Below are positions 49,935-59,229 of a stretch of 64,000 bases of DNA, one piece after another; position 1 is the stretch's first letter, and the number at the start of each line of letters is the position of its first letter. The stretch lies in NCBI RefSeq assembly GCF_001315105.1, contig NZ_BAZR01000009.1:109250-173249 (forward strand), in the 5' to 3' direction. The position numbers and the translations under genes are program-made. Origin of the DNA: Paenibacillus sp. JCM 10914 (GTDB taxonomy: Bacteria; Bacillota; Bacilli; Paenibacillales; Paenibacillaceae). The notes under the pieces are model-generated. The model did not search any database. It saw only the letters and a program-made list of their open reading frames with translations, and had not been told where the DNA came from.

Positions 49935-50291
49935 ATGATCTTTCACATTATATCCAGCTCGGAGTGGGCCGTGGTACGAACACAAGGCGTGTACCAGCCG
50001 GACAGCTTGGCAACGGACAAGTTTATTCATTGCTCAACCGAGGTTCAGGTGTCAGAAGTAGCTAATACCTTTTATAATGGCAAGGTTGATCTATTAGTGC
50101 TCGAGATTTCAGAAGAGCAGGTTGAAGCAGAGGTTGTGTACGAGGATTTGTATGGACTTAACCAATTATTCCCCCATATTTATGGTCGTCTTAATCTGAA
50201 CGCGATCCAGAAGGTATATCGCTTGGAGCCGGATGATAAGGGGGGATTCTCGTTTGAGCGACAACGGTTGAAGGAGGTTGCCAACGGATGA
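49935..50291 (+). CDS. DUF952 domain protein
   Basis: 118 residues from ATG 49935 (AAGGAG upstream). [20 protein letters not shown] and DKFIHCST match the DUF952 family. Biochemical role unknown. Stop overlaps next start (ATGA). Confidence 0.85.
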   Translation: MIFHIISSSEWAVVRTQGVYQPDSLATDKFIHCSTEVQVSEVANTFYNGKVDLLVLEISEEQVEAEVVYEDLYGLNQLFPHIYGRLNLNAIQKVYRLEPDDKGGFSFERQRLKEVANG

Positions 50292-50575
50292 TACTCGAAG
50301 TAGCTATTCTGAACGTGAAGCCAGGAATGAACCTGGAATTTGAGTCAAGCTTTGCGAAGGCGTCCCATATTATCGCGGGCATGAACGGTTATATCCAGCA
50401 TGAGCTCAAACGCTGCATCGAAGCTGATCACCAGTATATTCTGTTGGTTCAGTGGGAGAAGCTCGAGGACCATACGGTGGGCTTTCGTCAATCCCCCGAA
50501 TATCAGGATTGGAAAAAACTGCTGCACCATTTCTACGACCCGTTTCCAACCGTCGAACATTACGCCGATCTCTAA
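50288..50575 (+). CDS. Antibiotic biosynthesis monooxygenase domain protein
   Basis: 95 residues from ATG 50288, overlapping DUF952 by four bases. ABM fold ([33 protein letters not shown]). Small dimeric proteins; substrates range from heme to quinones. No specific function can be assigned. Confidence 0.8.
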   Translation: MILEVAILNVKPGMNLEFESSFAKASHIIAGMNGYIQHELKRCIEADHQYILLVQWEKLEDHTVGFRQSPEYQDWKKLLHHFYDPFPTVEHYADL

Positions 50576-50578
50576 GTT

Positions 50579-51110
50579 GAATCCATGGAGCAAGCGCTAA
50601 TCGGAGGTTTTGAACCCGAACATCCAACGATGGTACAGACGCTGCACATCAGCAACTCGTACGTTTATGCGAAGCGAAAAAGTAATTTCATCTGACAGGG
50701 GAACTCCCGTGCGAGATCATGAATCGACTACACCAGAAATATCAGGACTATGAGCAGTGCTTTAGGCAGGTTCAGCCTATTTGTTTCCTCGACGATATTA
50801 CGATCAAGAATGTGATGATTCATGCGGGAGAACTGCAAGGCATCATCGATCTGGATTGGGTCTGTTACGGTGACCCCTTCTATATGCTGGCCCTGACGCA
50901 GACGGCGATCGTATCCGATATTGGCATTGCGGGCATGCCTTATATTGAAGCGCTATGCAGCGAATGAGGTTTGAGCGAAGAGCAGCGTGAACGGGTTGAT
51001 TTCTATTCGATCATTCACGGCATGCAATTTATCGGTTTCCATAAGCAGGAGTCCAATGATATTTGTAAACAACGCGTAGTCGCATTTATGAACGAAACCC
51101 TGCGTGGATA
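50579..51110 (+). pseudogene. Truncated phosphotransferase (APH-like) remnant
   Basis: From about 50686 an APH/choline-kinase-type sequence is readable: HLTGELPCEIMNRLHQKYQ, DDITIKNVMIHAGELQGIID, DLDWVCYGDP, ending ETLRG and TAA at 51110. The N-terminal nucleotide-binding half is missing, a frame break lies near 50689, and a TGA interrupts at 50965. The Brenner motif lacks the usual HGD. It is a clear relic, not a functional kinase. Confidence 0.65.
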
Positions 51111-51113
51111 AAT

Positions 51114-51162
51114 AGAGCATTGGAGGAGAATGAGTGATTGCATCCCCTTCCAATGCTCTTTC
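51114..51162 (+). terminator. Terminator beside the phosphotransferase relic
   Basis: AGAGCATTGGA pairs with TCCAATGCTCT over a long loop, then TTTC. It also ends the minus-strand small gene at 51177. Confidence 0.7.
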
Positions 51163-51176
51163 ACTATGCAGCCTCG

Positions 51177-51383
51177 TTATCGCGAAAAACCAACTCTCGG
51201 TTTATCCCGTTCCTTCGTATCCACACTGACGTAACGAATCGCGGATATCGGAATGTACAGCATCTCATATTCATCCTGGTAGAGGATGAATTGGTCGCCT
51301 ACTTCTTCGAGCGTGCCGTTCTGAATATAGTTTCCATCCACGAAATAAACCGCGACCCGCTGCTTCTCTAACCTTTTCAGCAT
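51177..51383 (-). CDS. Small conserved protein downstream of clpP
   Basis: 68 residues, ATG 51383 with GAAGGAGTG eight bases upstream. LKRLEKQRVAVYFVDGNYIQ, then beta-rich sequence MLYIPISAIRYVSVDTKE, possibly an SH3/LSm-like small barrel. Forty bases after clpP and probably in its operon. Not recognised. Confidence 0.6.
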   Translation of the reverse strand: MLKRLEKQRVAVYFVDGNYIQNGTLEEVGDQFILYQDEYEMLYIPISAIRYVSVDTKERDKPRVGFSR

Positions 51384-51424
51384 TCTGCGCTCACTCCTTC
51401 AATATTGGTTCATGCGTCCACTGA

Positions 51425-52006
51425 TCACAACTTCGTGACGATTTCATCAATGATCCCGTACTCCAGCGCCTCCTCGGCCGACATGAAGTAATCGCGGTCG
51501 ATGTCGCGTTCAACCCGCTCAATCGGCTGGCCGGAGCGCTCGGATATGATCTGTGTCAGCTTCTCACGGGTTTTCATAATGCGCTTGGCCGTAATTGCAA
51601 TATCACTGGCTTGACCCTGGACCCCTCCGAGCGGTTGGTGGATCATCACCTCACTGTTGGGGAGCGCCAGGCGCTTTCCTTTCGCTCCGGCAACCAGCAA
51701 TATGGCTCCATAGGAAGCGGCCATTCCGGTACATATGGTGTTCACTTGAGGTTTGATGATCTGCATGGTATCGTAGATGCCAAAGCCCGCACTTACGGAA
51801 CCCCCTGGGCTGTTGATGTACATATGAATGTCCTTATCGGGATCTTCTGCCGCCAGGAACAGCAACTGTGCGATAATGCTGTTGGCCATGCCATCTTCTA
51901 TGGCGGTTCCTACAAATACAATCCGATCCTTGAGCAAGCGCGAATAAATGTCGTACGACCGTTCCCCGCGACTGGTCTGCTCAACAACATATGGGATGAT
52001 ACTCAT
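51425..52006 (-). CDS. clpP: ATP-dependent Clp protease proteolytic subunit
   Basis: 194 residues from ATG 52006 behind GGAGG; longer in-frame upstream starts are unlikely. Catalytic triad S98 (GMAASYGA), H123 (MIHQPLGG) and D172. Normal length. Tyr99 replaces the usual Met. Forms the ring chamber that degrades proteins with ClpC/ClpX ATPases. Probably a secondary paralogue: no trigger-factor or clpX gene adjoins it. Confidence 0.95.
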   Translation of the reverse strand: MSIIPYVVEQTSRGERSYDIYSRLLKDRIVFVGTAIEDGMANSIIAQLLFLAAEDPDKDIHMYINSPGGSVSAGFGIYDTMQIIKPQVNTICTGMAASYGAILLVAGAKGKRLALPNSEVMIHQPLGGVQGQASDIAITAKRIMKTREKLTQIISERSGQPIERVERDIDRDYFMSAEEALEYGIIDEIVTKL

Positions 52007-52191
52007 ACTTGCATACCTCCGGTTTCCTAGGATATTTCTTGTTACAGCATGTAAACGAACGAAGGAGCCCAAAGGATACGGAATTCCTGTCAGCAAAATA
52101 ATGGCGCTGCAAGCGTAACGCTTTCCCTCGCTCACTCGTTTACGAAGTAGATGATGTATTGATTATGGCTAAGTAAAGGAGTTGGTTCTCG

Positions 52192-52907
52192 ATGACCCTC
52201 GATCGGTGGAGTGTCGTTCCTGCATCGCCACAACTTGGTTTGGAGGAACTGAATGCATTATTGCACAGATATTGCCTATCACTGACCAGCTCCGAATGGG
52301 ATTCTGAGGACCTGGTGCAAGATACTTGGTTGAAGGCGTTGGAATACACTCAGGATCGGTCTCATCCGAATCCGGAAGCACTGTTGCTGCGAGTCGCGAA
52401 GAATACGTGGATCGACCGTGCTCGAAGGGAGCAGTTATATAGAAGAATCTTGGATGAGAAGCTGGAACAAAGACCCATGGAGAAGCGGCTAATGAAGCTG
52501 GCCGCTTCCAGCTTGAACTGGCATTTCATTGGTTACAGCAGCAATTGTCCCCGCTGCAACGAACGGTACTGCTGCTGCGCGACGTCTTCGATTACTCGGT
52601 CTCGGAGACGGCTGTCATGCTGCGTACAACCGATGGAGCGGTGAAAGCAGCCCTGCATCGGGCGCATAAGGTGCTGAAGTCCAAGCACTGGGCGGACGAG
52701 GAACTTGCACTCATCATGCCGGAGGATGAGGACGCCGTTTTGAATCTTCAGGCCTTGGCAGAAGCTTATCAATCCGGTGATGTGGAGGCTGTCGTTCGAC
52801 TTATGCAGGGCAATACAGACGAAGTGTCAGCGATTGGCATCATGGCACCCGTACAGATGCAGTCCATTTCATCAACGAATAATCTGGACATGAGAATGAG
52901 CGCCTAA
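52192..52907 (+). CDS. ECF-type RNA polymerase sigma factor, frameshifted
   Basis: ATG 52192 behind AAAGGAG. Region 2 is DSEDLVQDTWLKALEYTQDR with NTWIDRARRE. The frame ends after about 150 codons; region 4, QLSPLQRTVLLLRDVFDYSV and ALHRAHKVL, is in another frame to 52907. One indel near 52510-52530 joins them. The short C-terminal extension (about 60 residues) is not recognised. Divergent from clpP; anti-sigma factor not seen. Confidence 0.82.
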
Positions 52908-52917
52908 TGCGCTATAT

Positions 52918-52966
52918 GCAGTTATTTTTCTTTATTTTATAATGAAGAGAAATAGCTGCTTTTTTA
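52918..52966 (+). terminator. Terminator after the sigma factor
   Basis: GCAGTTATTT pairs with AAATAGCTGC (one mismatch), followed by TTTTTT. Confidence 0.6.
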
Positions 52967-53002
52967 ATGACATGGCAGACTGGAAACGAGAGGACACCAT
53001 AC

Positions 53003-53482
53003 ATGCTTCGAGAAGTTAAAATGTATACGATGTGCATGATCCAAGATGGCAACAAGGTGTTATTAATAAACAGGCCGGAAAGTAAAGGCTCTCCGGGCTA
53101 TATCGCTCCTGGGGGGAAGGTGGATTTTCCGGAAAGTATCGTAAATGGGGCGATCCGGGAAGTACAGGAGGAGACCGGATTAAGAGTCAAGGACATTGTT
53201 TATAAAGGGCTGGAAGAATCATGTGAGCCCGTGACAGGTGAGCGGAGCATGGTCTTCAATTATTTGGCTACATCCTATGAAGGTGAACTATTGGAGCAAC
53301 CACCGGAGGGGGAGCTTGTATGGGTTGACATCGTAGAGGCCATGAATCTGCCGATGCAGGATTGGTTTAAACGCAGGTTTCCGCTGTTCTTCAAGGAAGG
53401 TACCTTTGAATTAAGCGAGATTTGGAACGAAGCCACGGGGAATATCCTGGAAGAGACCGTTATGTTTTACCCGACAAAATGA
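53003..53482 (+). CDS. NUDIX hydrolase, MutT/8-oxo-dGTP diphosphatase-like
   Basis: 159 residues from ATG 53003. Nudix box GGKVDFPESIVNGAIREV with QEETGL. RBS is weak (GAGAGG). LLINRPESKGSPGYIAPGGK resembles nucleotide-pool cleaning enzymes. Exact substrate not determined. Confidence 0.88.
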   Translation: MLREVKMYTMCMIQDGNKVLLINRPESKGSPGYIAPGGKVDFPESIVNGAIREVQEETGLRVKDIVYKGLEESCEPVTGERSMVFNYLATSYEGELLEQPPEGELVWVDIVEAMNLPMQDWFKRRFPLFFKEGTFELSEIWNEATGNILEETVMFYPTK

Positions 53483-53518
53483 TACACGTTAATCATTTAT
53501 AAATGAAAGGAGATCCAA

Positions 53519-53941
53519 ATGATGAACATTCAAGCTATGAATCATCTTTGTTTTTCCGTCTCTGACTTGGATTCCTCCATCCATTTTTATCAGGAAGTAT
53601 TTGGTGCGAAACTGCTGGTTAAAGGGAGAAAGCTTGCTTATTTTGATCTTAATGGGCTTTGGCTGGCATTAAATCAAGAGGATATTGACAGGATAGCAGT
53701 AGTCAGGAGCTATACGCACATTGCTTTCACAATCGATGCTGGGGATTACGAGTCCATTTTATCAAAGCTCCAGTCGTTAAACGTAGAAATACTGCCAGGA
53801 CGTTCACGTGATGAACGAGATAAGAAGTCGATTTATTTCCTCGATCCGGATGGTCATATGTTCGAATTTCATACGGGAGGTCTGAATGATCGGCTCGAGT
53901 ATTATAGAGCAGACAAAGATCATATGGTGTTCTATGAATGA
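53519..53941 (+). CDS. fosB: Metallothiol transferase FosB
   Basis: 140 residues, ATG 53519 after GAAAGGAGAT. High similarity to B. subtilis FosB: NHLCFSVSDLDSSIHFYQEV, VFGAKLLVKGR, YTHIAFTI and DPDGHMFEFHTG. Metal-binding H (NH), H (YTH) and E (FEF) are intact. It adds bacillithiol to fosfomycin, giving resistance. The gene is immediately before pgsA. Confidence 0.93.
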   Translation: MMNIQAMNHLCFSVSDLDSSIHFYQEVFGAKLLVKGRKLAYFDLNGLWLALNQEDIDRIAVVRSYTHIAFTIDAGDYESILSKLQSLNVEILPGRSRDERDKKSIYFLDPDGHMFEFHTGGLNDRLEYYRADKDHMVFYE

Positions 53942-53969
53942 TCCCAAGCGAACGGACAGAGGTGCGATA

Positions 53970-54553
53970 ATGAATCTTGCCAACAAAATAACGATGGCCA
54001 GAATGATGCTCATCCCGCTCTTTATTCTGTTCTTCGCCGAGTATCCGGCTTGGCTGATCGAGCGCAGCGCATTCTTCGAGTATATTCAGGCATACGGCAG
54101 GTACTGGGCATTGGCGATCTTCATACTCGCTTCGGCCACGGATAAGCTGGACGCTATGTCGCCAGAAGATACAACCAGATTACGAATCTGGGTAAACTGC
54201 TAGACCCGCTTGCGGACAAGCTGCTGATCTCGGTGGCTTTAATCATGATGGTTCAGACGGGGCTGGTCGCAACCTGGATCGCAGTTGTCATCATCGCCAG
54301 GGAGTTTGTCATTACGGGACTTCGCATGGTTGCATCGGAGCAAGGAGTTGCGCTGGCAGCCGATAACCTCGGCAAGTGGAAGATGGTGCTGCAAGTGGTG
54401 GCCATTGCCGCTGTACTATGGGATAACTACCCGTTCCAATTTATCACGTTCATTCAGATGGATGAGCTATTAATGCTTGCGGCAGTTGCCTTGACGATCT
54501 ATTCGGGAGTTCATTATTTGCTGAACAACTACAGACTCATAAAAATGAGTTAA
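53970..54553 (+). CDS. pgsA: CDP-diacylglycerol-glycerol-3-phosphate phosphatidyltransferase, frameshifted
   Basis: ATG 53970 behind AGAGGTG. The N-terminal helices (NKITMARMMLIPLFILFFAE) run to TDKLD; then the frame breaks at about 54152. Adding one G (GACGCTAT to GACGGCTAT) gives DGYVARRYNQITNLGKLLDP followed by LAD, the complete CDP-alcohol phosphatidyltransferase motif. The remainder to 54553 has four membrane helices. It synthesises phosphatidylglycerophosphate. PgsA is normally essential, so the break is probably a sequencing error, unless a second copy exists. Confidence 0.9.
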
Positions 54554-54682
54554 TAAGGCGGTGTTCATCCTACTTTGTACCCAATTTGTCCTCGAAAGGT
54601 AACGAATGAAACCAGGACGGTCGATATAACAGTTAGTCTGGTAAAAAGCCTGTGAGACATAAGGTACAAAGGAGAGAAATGA

Positions 54683-56824
54683 ATGAGCGTAAACAGAAAG
54701 ACAACGAAGGTTTTCCTTGTCGTTGTGATGATGTTGGCGATGGTTTTTCCAACCAGCGTATTCGCCGCCTCCGGGGATGTAACGTCAATTGAATTTGATA
54801 CGAATGACACTAAGATTTATTTAACCGTGAATGAAACGACAGAGCAGCTGCGCGTGCTGGCTAACATTGAAGGTTCGACTACCAAGAAGGATGTGACCAA
54901 CGAGACGACGTGGACATCCTCCAATACGCGAGTCGTTAAGGTTGACGGCGGGCTTCTTACGCCGCTGGAGAAGGGCACGGCCCGTATTACTGCTAGGCAC
55001 AAAGGCGCCATCAAAACCATCGATGTAGATGTGAGATTCGCCATCGACGAATTTAAATTGGATCAGCCGGATAAGGTGGAGCATAAGCTCGGGACCGAAG
55101 GACTGACAGTGAAAGCGTTGGCAGATGGTACGAATGATGTAACCACAGAAGCCAAATGGAGCACGTCCGATGACAGTGTGGTCAAAGTCAGCAAGGGGGA
55201 ATTGACCCTTGCCGGTCTGGGTACGGCAACGATTACAGCCGAGTACAAAGGCCTTAAAGCTTCTTATACCGTTAAGGTTATCGCTCCTTATCAGAAACTG
55301 GCGATCGTCCCTGGTGAGGATCAAGAGTTGTTGGTTGGCGATGCACCAATTGAGTTGAAGGTATATGCCAAACAATCCGAATCGGATACCGGACAAGGCA
55401 CAGATGTGACGGACAAGGTGGAACTGAAATCCTCTAGCACGGCTGTTGCCGTTATTGAAGACGGGAAGCTGAAGCCGGTTGCGCTTGGTAAATCAACGAT
55501 CAGCGTGAGTTATCTGGGCACAACAGCTACGCTTGATGTATATGTGCGTAATCCGTATGAAGCATTGATTCTGGATCAATCGGATTTTGTGAAGAATCCG
55601 GTAATGTTCATGAATGATTCGGTCACGATTAAGACCAAGGTTCGAAACGCTGCGTCGCAGTCGATTGAAGTCAACGGTGAATGGACTTCGTCCAATCCGC
55701 TGGCGGTCACTGTGAATGGCGGCGTCATTACAGCAAGATCAGCCGGAACGTCTACGGTTAAAGTTAGCTATCTTGGAATAAGCAAGGAGTTTACGGTTAC
55801 GGTTCATCCAACCGTAACGAAGTTCGAAGCGGCTGAAACGGAAATCGATGTGTTAAAAGGCGAGAACAAAGCATTTCCGAAAGTTACGGGAACCTTGCTC
55901 GATGACGAGGAGAAAGATTTCACCAGCTCGGTGGTGTGGACGACAAGCGATGAGAATGTCGTAACGACTGATGATGGGAAAATCAAAGCGATCGATGCAG
56001 GTGTCGCCACGATTACTGGGAAAATCGGCTCCAGAGAAGTCGCTACCGTGGAAGTGACGGTTAACGAGAAGGTACTTGTGCTCCTTCCGGATGCGGAAGA
56101 GTTTCAATTGGTCATCGGCAAAACGCTGCCGCTGCCAAGCGTAACGGCTGTTTTCGAAGATGGCGAGGAGAAAGATGTGTCATCGCTTGTCAAATGGTCG
56201 CTTACCGGTTCGGCAGCCGTCATTAGAGACGGTTCGATGAGGGGTCTGGTTAAAGGCTCAACTACGCTAAAGGGCACTTACCTGAACAAAGACGTGAAGA
56301 TTCCCGTTGTCGTAGAACAAGAAATCGTGAAGATTGTGGTGGACCCAGTAACAATTGATCTGAATATCAAGAAATCCAAAACGATTAAAGCAACAGGATA
56401 CTACAGTAATGGCAAGACGGTCGCACTTTCATCCAAGATGAACTGGACTTCCTCGGATACCGCGATCGTGACAGCAGCCAGAACGTCGGTGAAAGCCGTT
56501 GCGGAAGGTACAGCTACTGTTACCGGCTCTTATCAAGGCAAGGAAGTGAGCATTAAGGTCAATGTTGTTCCGAGGATGACGAAGCTGACTGCGAGCGACA
56601 AGCGACTGGATCTGAAGCCGGGCGATATTAAGACGGTCACCGTAACGGCGGAATTTGATACAGGCGCGAAGACGAGTGTCGGAAGCAGTGCAACATGGAC
56701 AACGAGCAACTCCAGTGTGGCCAAGGTTACCAATGGTCGGATTGAAGCTCTTTCCAAAGGGACTGCTCGCATCAAAGGGCAATACAATTCCAAGACCGTG
56801 AGCATCACGGTTTATGTAAAATAG
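54683..56824 (+). CDS. Secreted protein with multiple BIG2 immunoglobulin-like domains
   Basis: 713 residues from ATG 54683 (AAGGAGAG upstream). Signal peptide KVFLVVVMMLAMVFPTSVFA. About eight BIG2-type repeats of about 80 residues follow, each with W-x-S-S/T-x-x-x-V and a G-x-A-T-I/V-T motif (TWTSSNTRVVKVDGG, TARITARHKG). No anchor or enzymatic domain is seen. Likely secreted or surface-associated structural or adhesive protein. Confidence 0.88.
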   Translation: MSVNRKTTKVFLVVVMMLAMVFPTSVFAASGDVTSIEFDTNDTKIYLTVNETTEQLRVLANIEGSTTKKDVTNETTWTSSNTRVVKVDGGLLTPLEKGTARITARHKGAIKTIDVDVRFAIDEFKLDQPDKVEHKLGTEGLTVKALADGTNDVTTEAKWSTSDDSVVKVSKGELTLAGLGTATITAEYKGLKASYTVKVIAPYQKLAIVPGEDQELLVGDAPIELKVYAKQSESDTGQGTDVTDKVELKSSSTAVAVIEDGKLKPVALGKSTISVSYLGTTATLDVYVRNPYEALILDQSDFVKNPVMFMNDSVTIKTKVRNAASQSIEVNGEWTSSNPLAVTVNGGVITARSAGTSTVKVSYLGISKEFTVTVHPTVTKFEAAETEIDVLKGENKAFPKVTGTLLDDEEKDFTSSVVWTTSDENVVTTDDGKIKAIDAGVATITGKIGSREVATVEVTVNEKVLVLLPDAEEFQLVIGKTLPLPSVTAVFEDGEEKDVSSLVKWSLTGSAAVIRDGSMRGLVKGSTTLKGTYLNKDVKIPVVVEQEIVKIVVDPVTIDLNIKKSKTIKATGYYSNGKTVALSSKMNWTSSDTAIVTAARTSVKAVAEGTATVTGSYQGKEVSIKVNVVPRMTKLTASDKRLDLKPGDIKTVTVTAEFDTGAKTSVGSSATWTTSNSSVAKVTNGRIEALSKGTARIKGQYNSKTVSITVYVK

Positions 56825-56835
56825 AGAATTTAATG

Positions 56836-56892
56836 AACAAGAACCTTCATCATCCCCTTACTAGGCGGATATGAAGGTTCTTGTTCTTGTTA
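56836..56892. terminator. Bidirectional terminator
   Basis: AACAAGAACCTTCAT and ATGAAGGTTCTTGTT form a perfect 15-bp stem. It separates the BIG2 gene from the converging methyltransferase gene. Confidence 0.85.
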
Positions 56893-56896
56893 ACGG

Positions 56897-58342
56897 TTAT
56901 GGTTTGATGAACCATGAGAGCAGATGCCCGTTGTAAACGTCTAACCAGCGAACCTGAAAGTCGGAGGAATGAGCAAGGACATACATTTCATCTATCGAAT
57001 AGTATCTAATCTCGGCATCTATAAACGTATCGCCAGGTTTGTAGTAGGGCATTTCCTCAAGCCTTGGATAGGCATGATCCGGCGCAAAATGCCGCTTCCA
57101 CGGAGTTGAGATGAGTAGGCTGCCACCCGGCATAAGTCGCTCGTTGATCTTTCTTAGCACGGGAATCGGGTTATAGTTCATATGCTCCAGCACTTCGGTA
57201 AATAGGATGATGTCATATATATCGTGACCGGGGAGGGGATCCGCTTCGACGTTACAAAGACTGAAGGACAGGCCGTAATCGGCTTCAAGCTCACGCGACC
57301 AGTAATCTGGCATCATGTCCAGGCCGAACCCTCTTGCCCCTGTCAGAACACTGTACATCAGCAGCGTCCCATAAGCGGAACCGATATCAAGTACCTTGCT
57401 TCCCTTAACGGTAAGCAAAGAATCGAGAATGGGGAGTAGTGGCAGCCAATATGTCGTTTCTTCTGCTCGGTAAGCTGACAAATAGTGGCTGTGCTCTCGT
57501 CGGTCATGATATGTGGAGATGATCGCTTGTGCACGCTTTAGTCGTTCCTCTGAACTAAGCTCCTGATCTTTAGGGAGATTGGATCTGGCAATAGACAAAG
57601 ACGACGCATCCTTGGGTTGACCTACGCTGACAAGCAGATAACCGGGCACTTGCCGCTGCTCCTGCTCATCCAAGCTATGATACCAAGCGGTCAGCCACTG
57701 TTTGACGCTGGCGGAGTTCTCGATGAAATCCAGGAAATCCAGACTGTTAAGAAAGCCAATGCTGTGCTCTTCGATGAGTGTCAGACCGCTCCGTTCAAAT
57801 TCATCCTGCAGTGAGGTTATCGGATATTCGGTTCCGTACATCCAGGTTTCCAGTTCTTCGCCAGCTTCCTTTCCGGCACGATATGGCAGACAGAGGGCGT
57901 AAGGAGTAAGAACGACCACAATCCCGTCCGGCTTGGTAACTCTTCTCATTTCTTTCAGGATGACGACCCGCTCATCCTCTTCGAAGTGCTCCAGCACGCC
58001 AGCATTCCAGGTCAGGTCGAAATGTTGATCCGGCAGCAGCATATTCTGGATATCCGAAAGGATGAAGGTGGCGGGCAGATTCGTTTGATGAAAGGCACTT
58101 CTACTATTTTCCAGTGCATTCTGAGAATAATCGACAAGAGTCACCTTCGCACGCTCAGCCGCAAGGCGCAGTGAGATTTTTCCCGTGCCTGAGCCGGCCT
58201 CAACGATCTCTTTCCCTTGTACTTCACCCGTAATTTGCACGATCTTCTCATAGATCGTCTGGCTTAGTGAATCCCAGTCGTAGGATACTTCATGAGACCA
58301 GAGCCGATCCCATATCTGCTTCTGCTGCTCACTCTTTAGCAT
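56897..58342 (-). CDS. Protein with two SAM-dependent methyltransferase domains
   Basis: 481 residues from ATG 58342. Domain 1 (about 45-200): IVEAGSGTGKISLRLA and AGVLEHF. Domain 2 (about 300-450): KVLDIGSAYGTLLMY and EVLEHMNYNPI. Both have motif I and post-I, so two active sites are possible. It overlaps the next-upstream gene by 14 bases and ends a four-gene minus-strand operon with glycosyltransferases. It may methylate a sugar of a surface glycan. Confidence 0.85.
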   Translation of the reverse strand: MLKSEQQKQIWDRLWSHEVSYDWDSLSQTIYEKIVQITGEVQGKEIVEAGSGTGKISLRLAAERAKVTLVDYSQNALENSRSAFHQTNLPATFILSDIQNMLLPDQHFDLTWNAGVLEHFEEDERVVILKEMRRVTKPDGIVVVLTPYALCLPYRAGKEAGEELETWMYGTEYPITSLQDEFERSGLTLIEEHSIGFLNSLDFLDFIENSASVKQWLTAWYHSLDEQEQRQVPGYLLVSVGQPKDASSLSIARSNLPKDQELSSEERLKRAQAIISTYHDRREHSHYLSAYRAEETTYWLPLLPILDSLLTVKGSKVLDIGSAYGTLLMYSVLTGARGFGLDMMPDYWSRELEADYGLSFSLCNVEADPLPGHDIYDIILFTEVLEHMNYNPIPVLRKINERLMPGGSLLISTPWKRHFAPDHAYPRLEEMPYYKPGDTFIDAEIRYYSIDEMYVLAHSSDFQVRWLDVYNGHLLSWFIKP

Positions 58343-59207
58343 GTCGATCGTTCACTCCCTCGTAGTCGGCAATATATTTGTCGTGCAGGTAACGAAACCA
58401 ATCGGATTCACCGTGTATCCGTAGCAGTTCGTTGATACCATACACCCCGTACTGCCTGAATAAACCTTCTTCATTTCTGGCAAAATCGATATGTTTATCA
58501 GGTAGTGACATCCGTTGGGCCATGGTGGTGTGGAACACCCAAGATTCAAGACAGCATTTGGGCCGCCACGCCGTACGTGTTCCCATGTAGTAGCGCATAC
58601 CAAGAAGTAGACTGTCATCCTCATATCCTTGTTTGCCTGATAGGAATCGGGTGTCATAACCACCAATTTGGCGCAATACGGAGGCTTGATGTATAACCGG
58701 GTGCACGAAGCCCTGGGCAATGTCCTCTCGTGATAAGTGTTGCAGTGTACGGATGAGCTCATCTGGATCGTCAGGCAGCGTTATGAATTCTTGGAGAGGC
58801 TGCAGCTCTCCGCTGGCCGTTAGTATGCCTGGAGACACCATGGGTTCTCCAGAACGTTCAAGATAGGCAAGCAGCGGTTCATACCAGTTAGGTGGAAATA
58901 TCATATCAACATGAATTTCTGAGATATACTCCACATCAGGATACTGTGTCCATATGTACTCGAAGCAGGCTTGTCTAGCAGCCGCAATACCCACATTCTG
59001 TCCACTTCCTAAGAGCGTACCTATGATTTCCCTCGCATCCAGCCATACTTGCAATTCTTCGTGCGTCAGGCAGCCTTGATTATAAATAACGATCATCGAT
59101 TCATCAGATTTTCTGAGTGAATCTAATGCAAGGGTTGCCATTTGCAGGTCGCTCTCGCGTGAGCTCTCCCGGATGAATAAGGGAAGGGAATGAATGATTC
59201 TTACCAT
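58329..59207 (-). CDS. Glycosyltransferase family 2-like protein
   Basis: 292 residues from ATG 59207 (AAGGAGGTGG upstream). N-terminal GT-A fold with MIVIYNQGCLTHEE, GSGQNVGIAAARQAC (typical after the first strand) and EIHVDMIFPPNWYE, which may replace the DXD. The sequence is less canonical than that of the two neighbouring GTs. Translationally coupled to the methyltransferase. Confidence 0.72.
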   Translation of the reverse strand: MVRIIHSLPLFIRESSRESDLQMATLALDSLRKSDESMIVIYNQGCLTHEELQVWLDAREIIGTLLGSGQNVGIAAARQACFEYIWTQYPDVEYISEIHVDMIFPPNWYEPLLAYLERSGEPMVSPGILTASGELQPLQEFITLPDDPDELIRTLQHLSREDIAQGFVHPVIHQASVLRQIGGYDTRFLSGKQGYEDDSLLLGMRYYMGTRTAWRPKCCLESWVFHTTMAQRMSLPDKHIDFARNEEGLFRQYGVYGINELLRIHGESDWFRYLHDKYIADYEGVNDRHAKE

Positions 59208-59229
59208 GATCCACCTCCTTGCTGAATCG

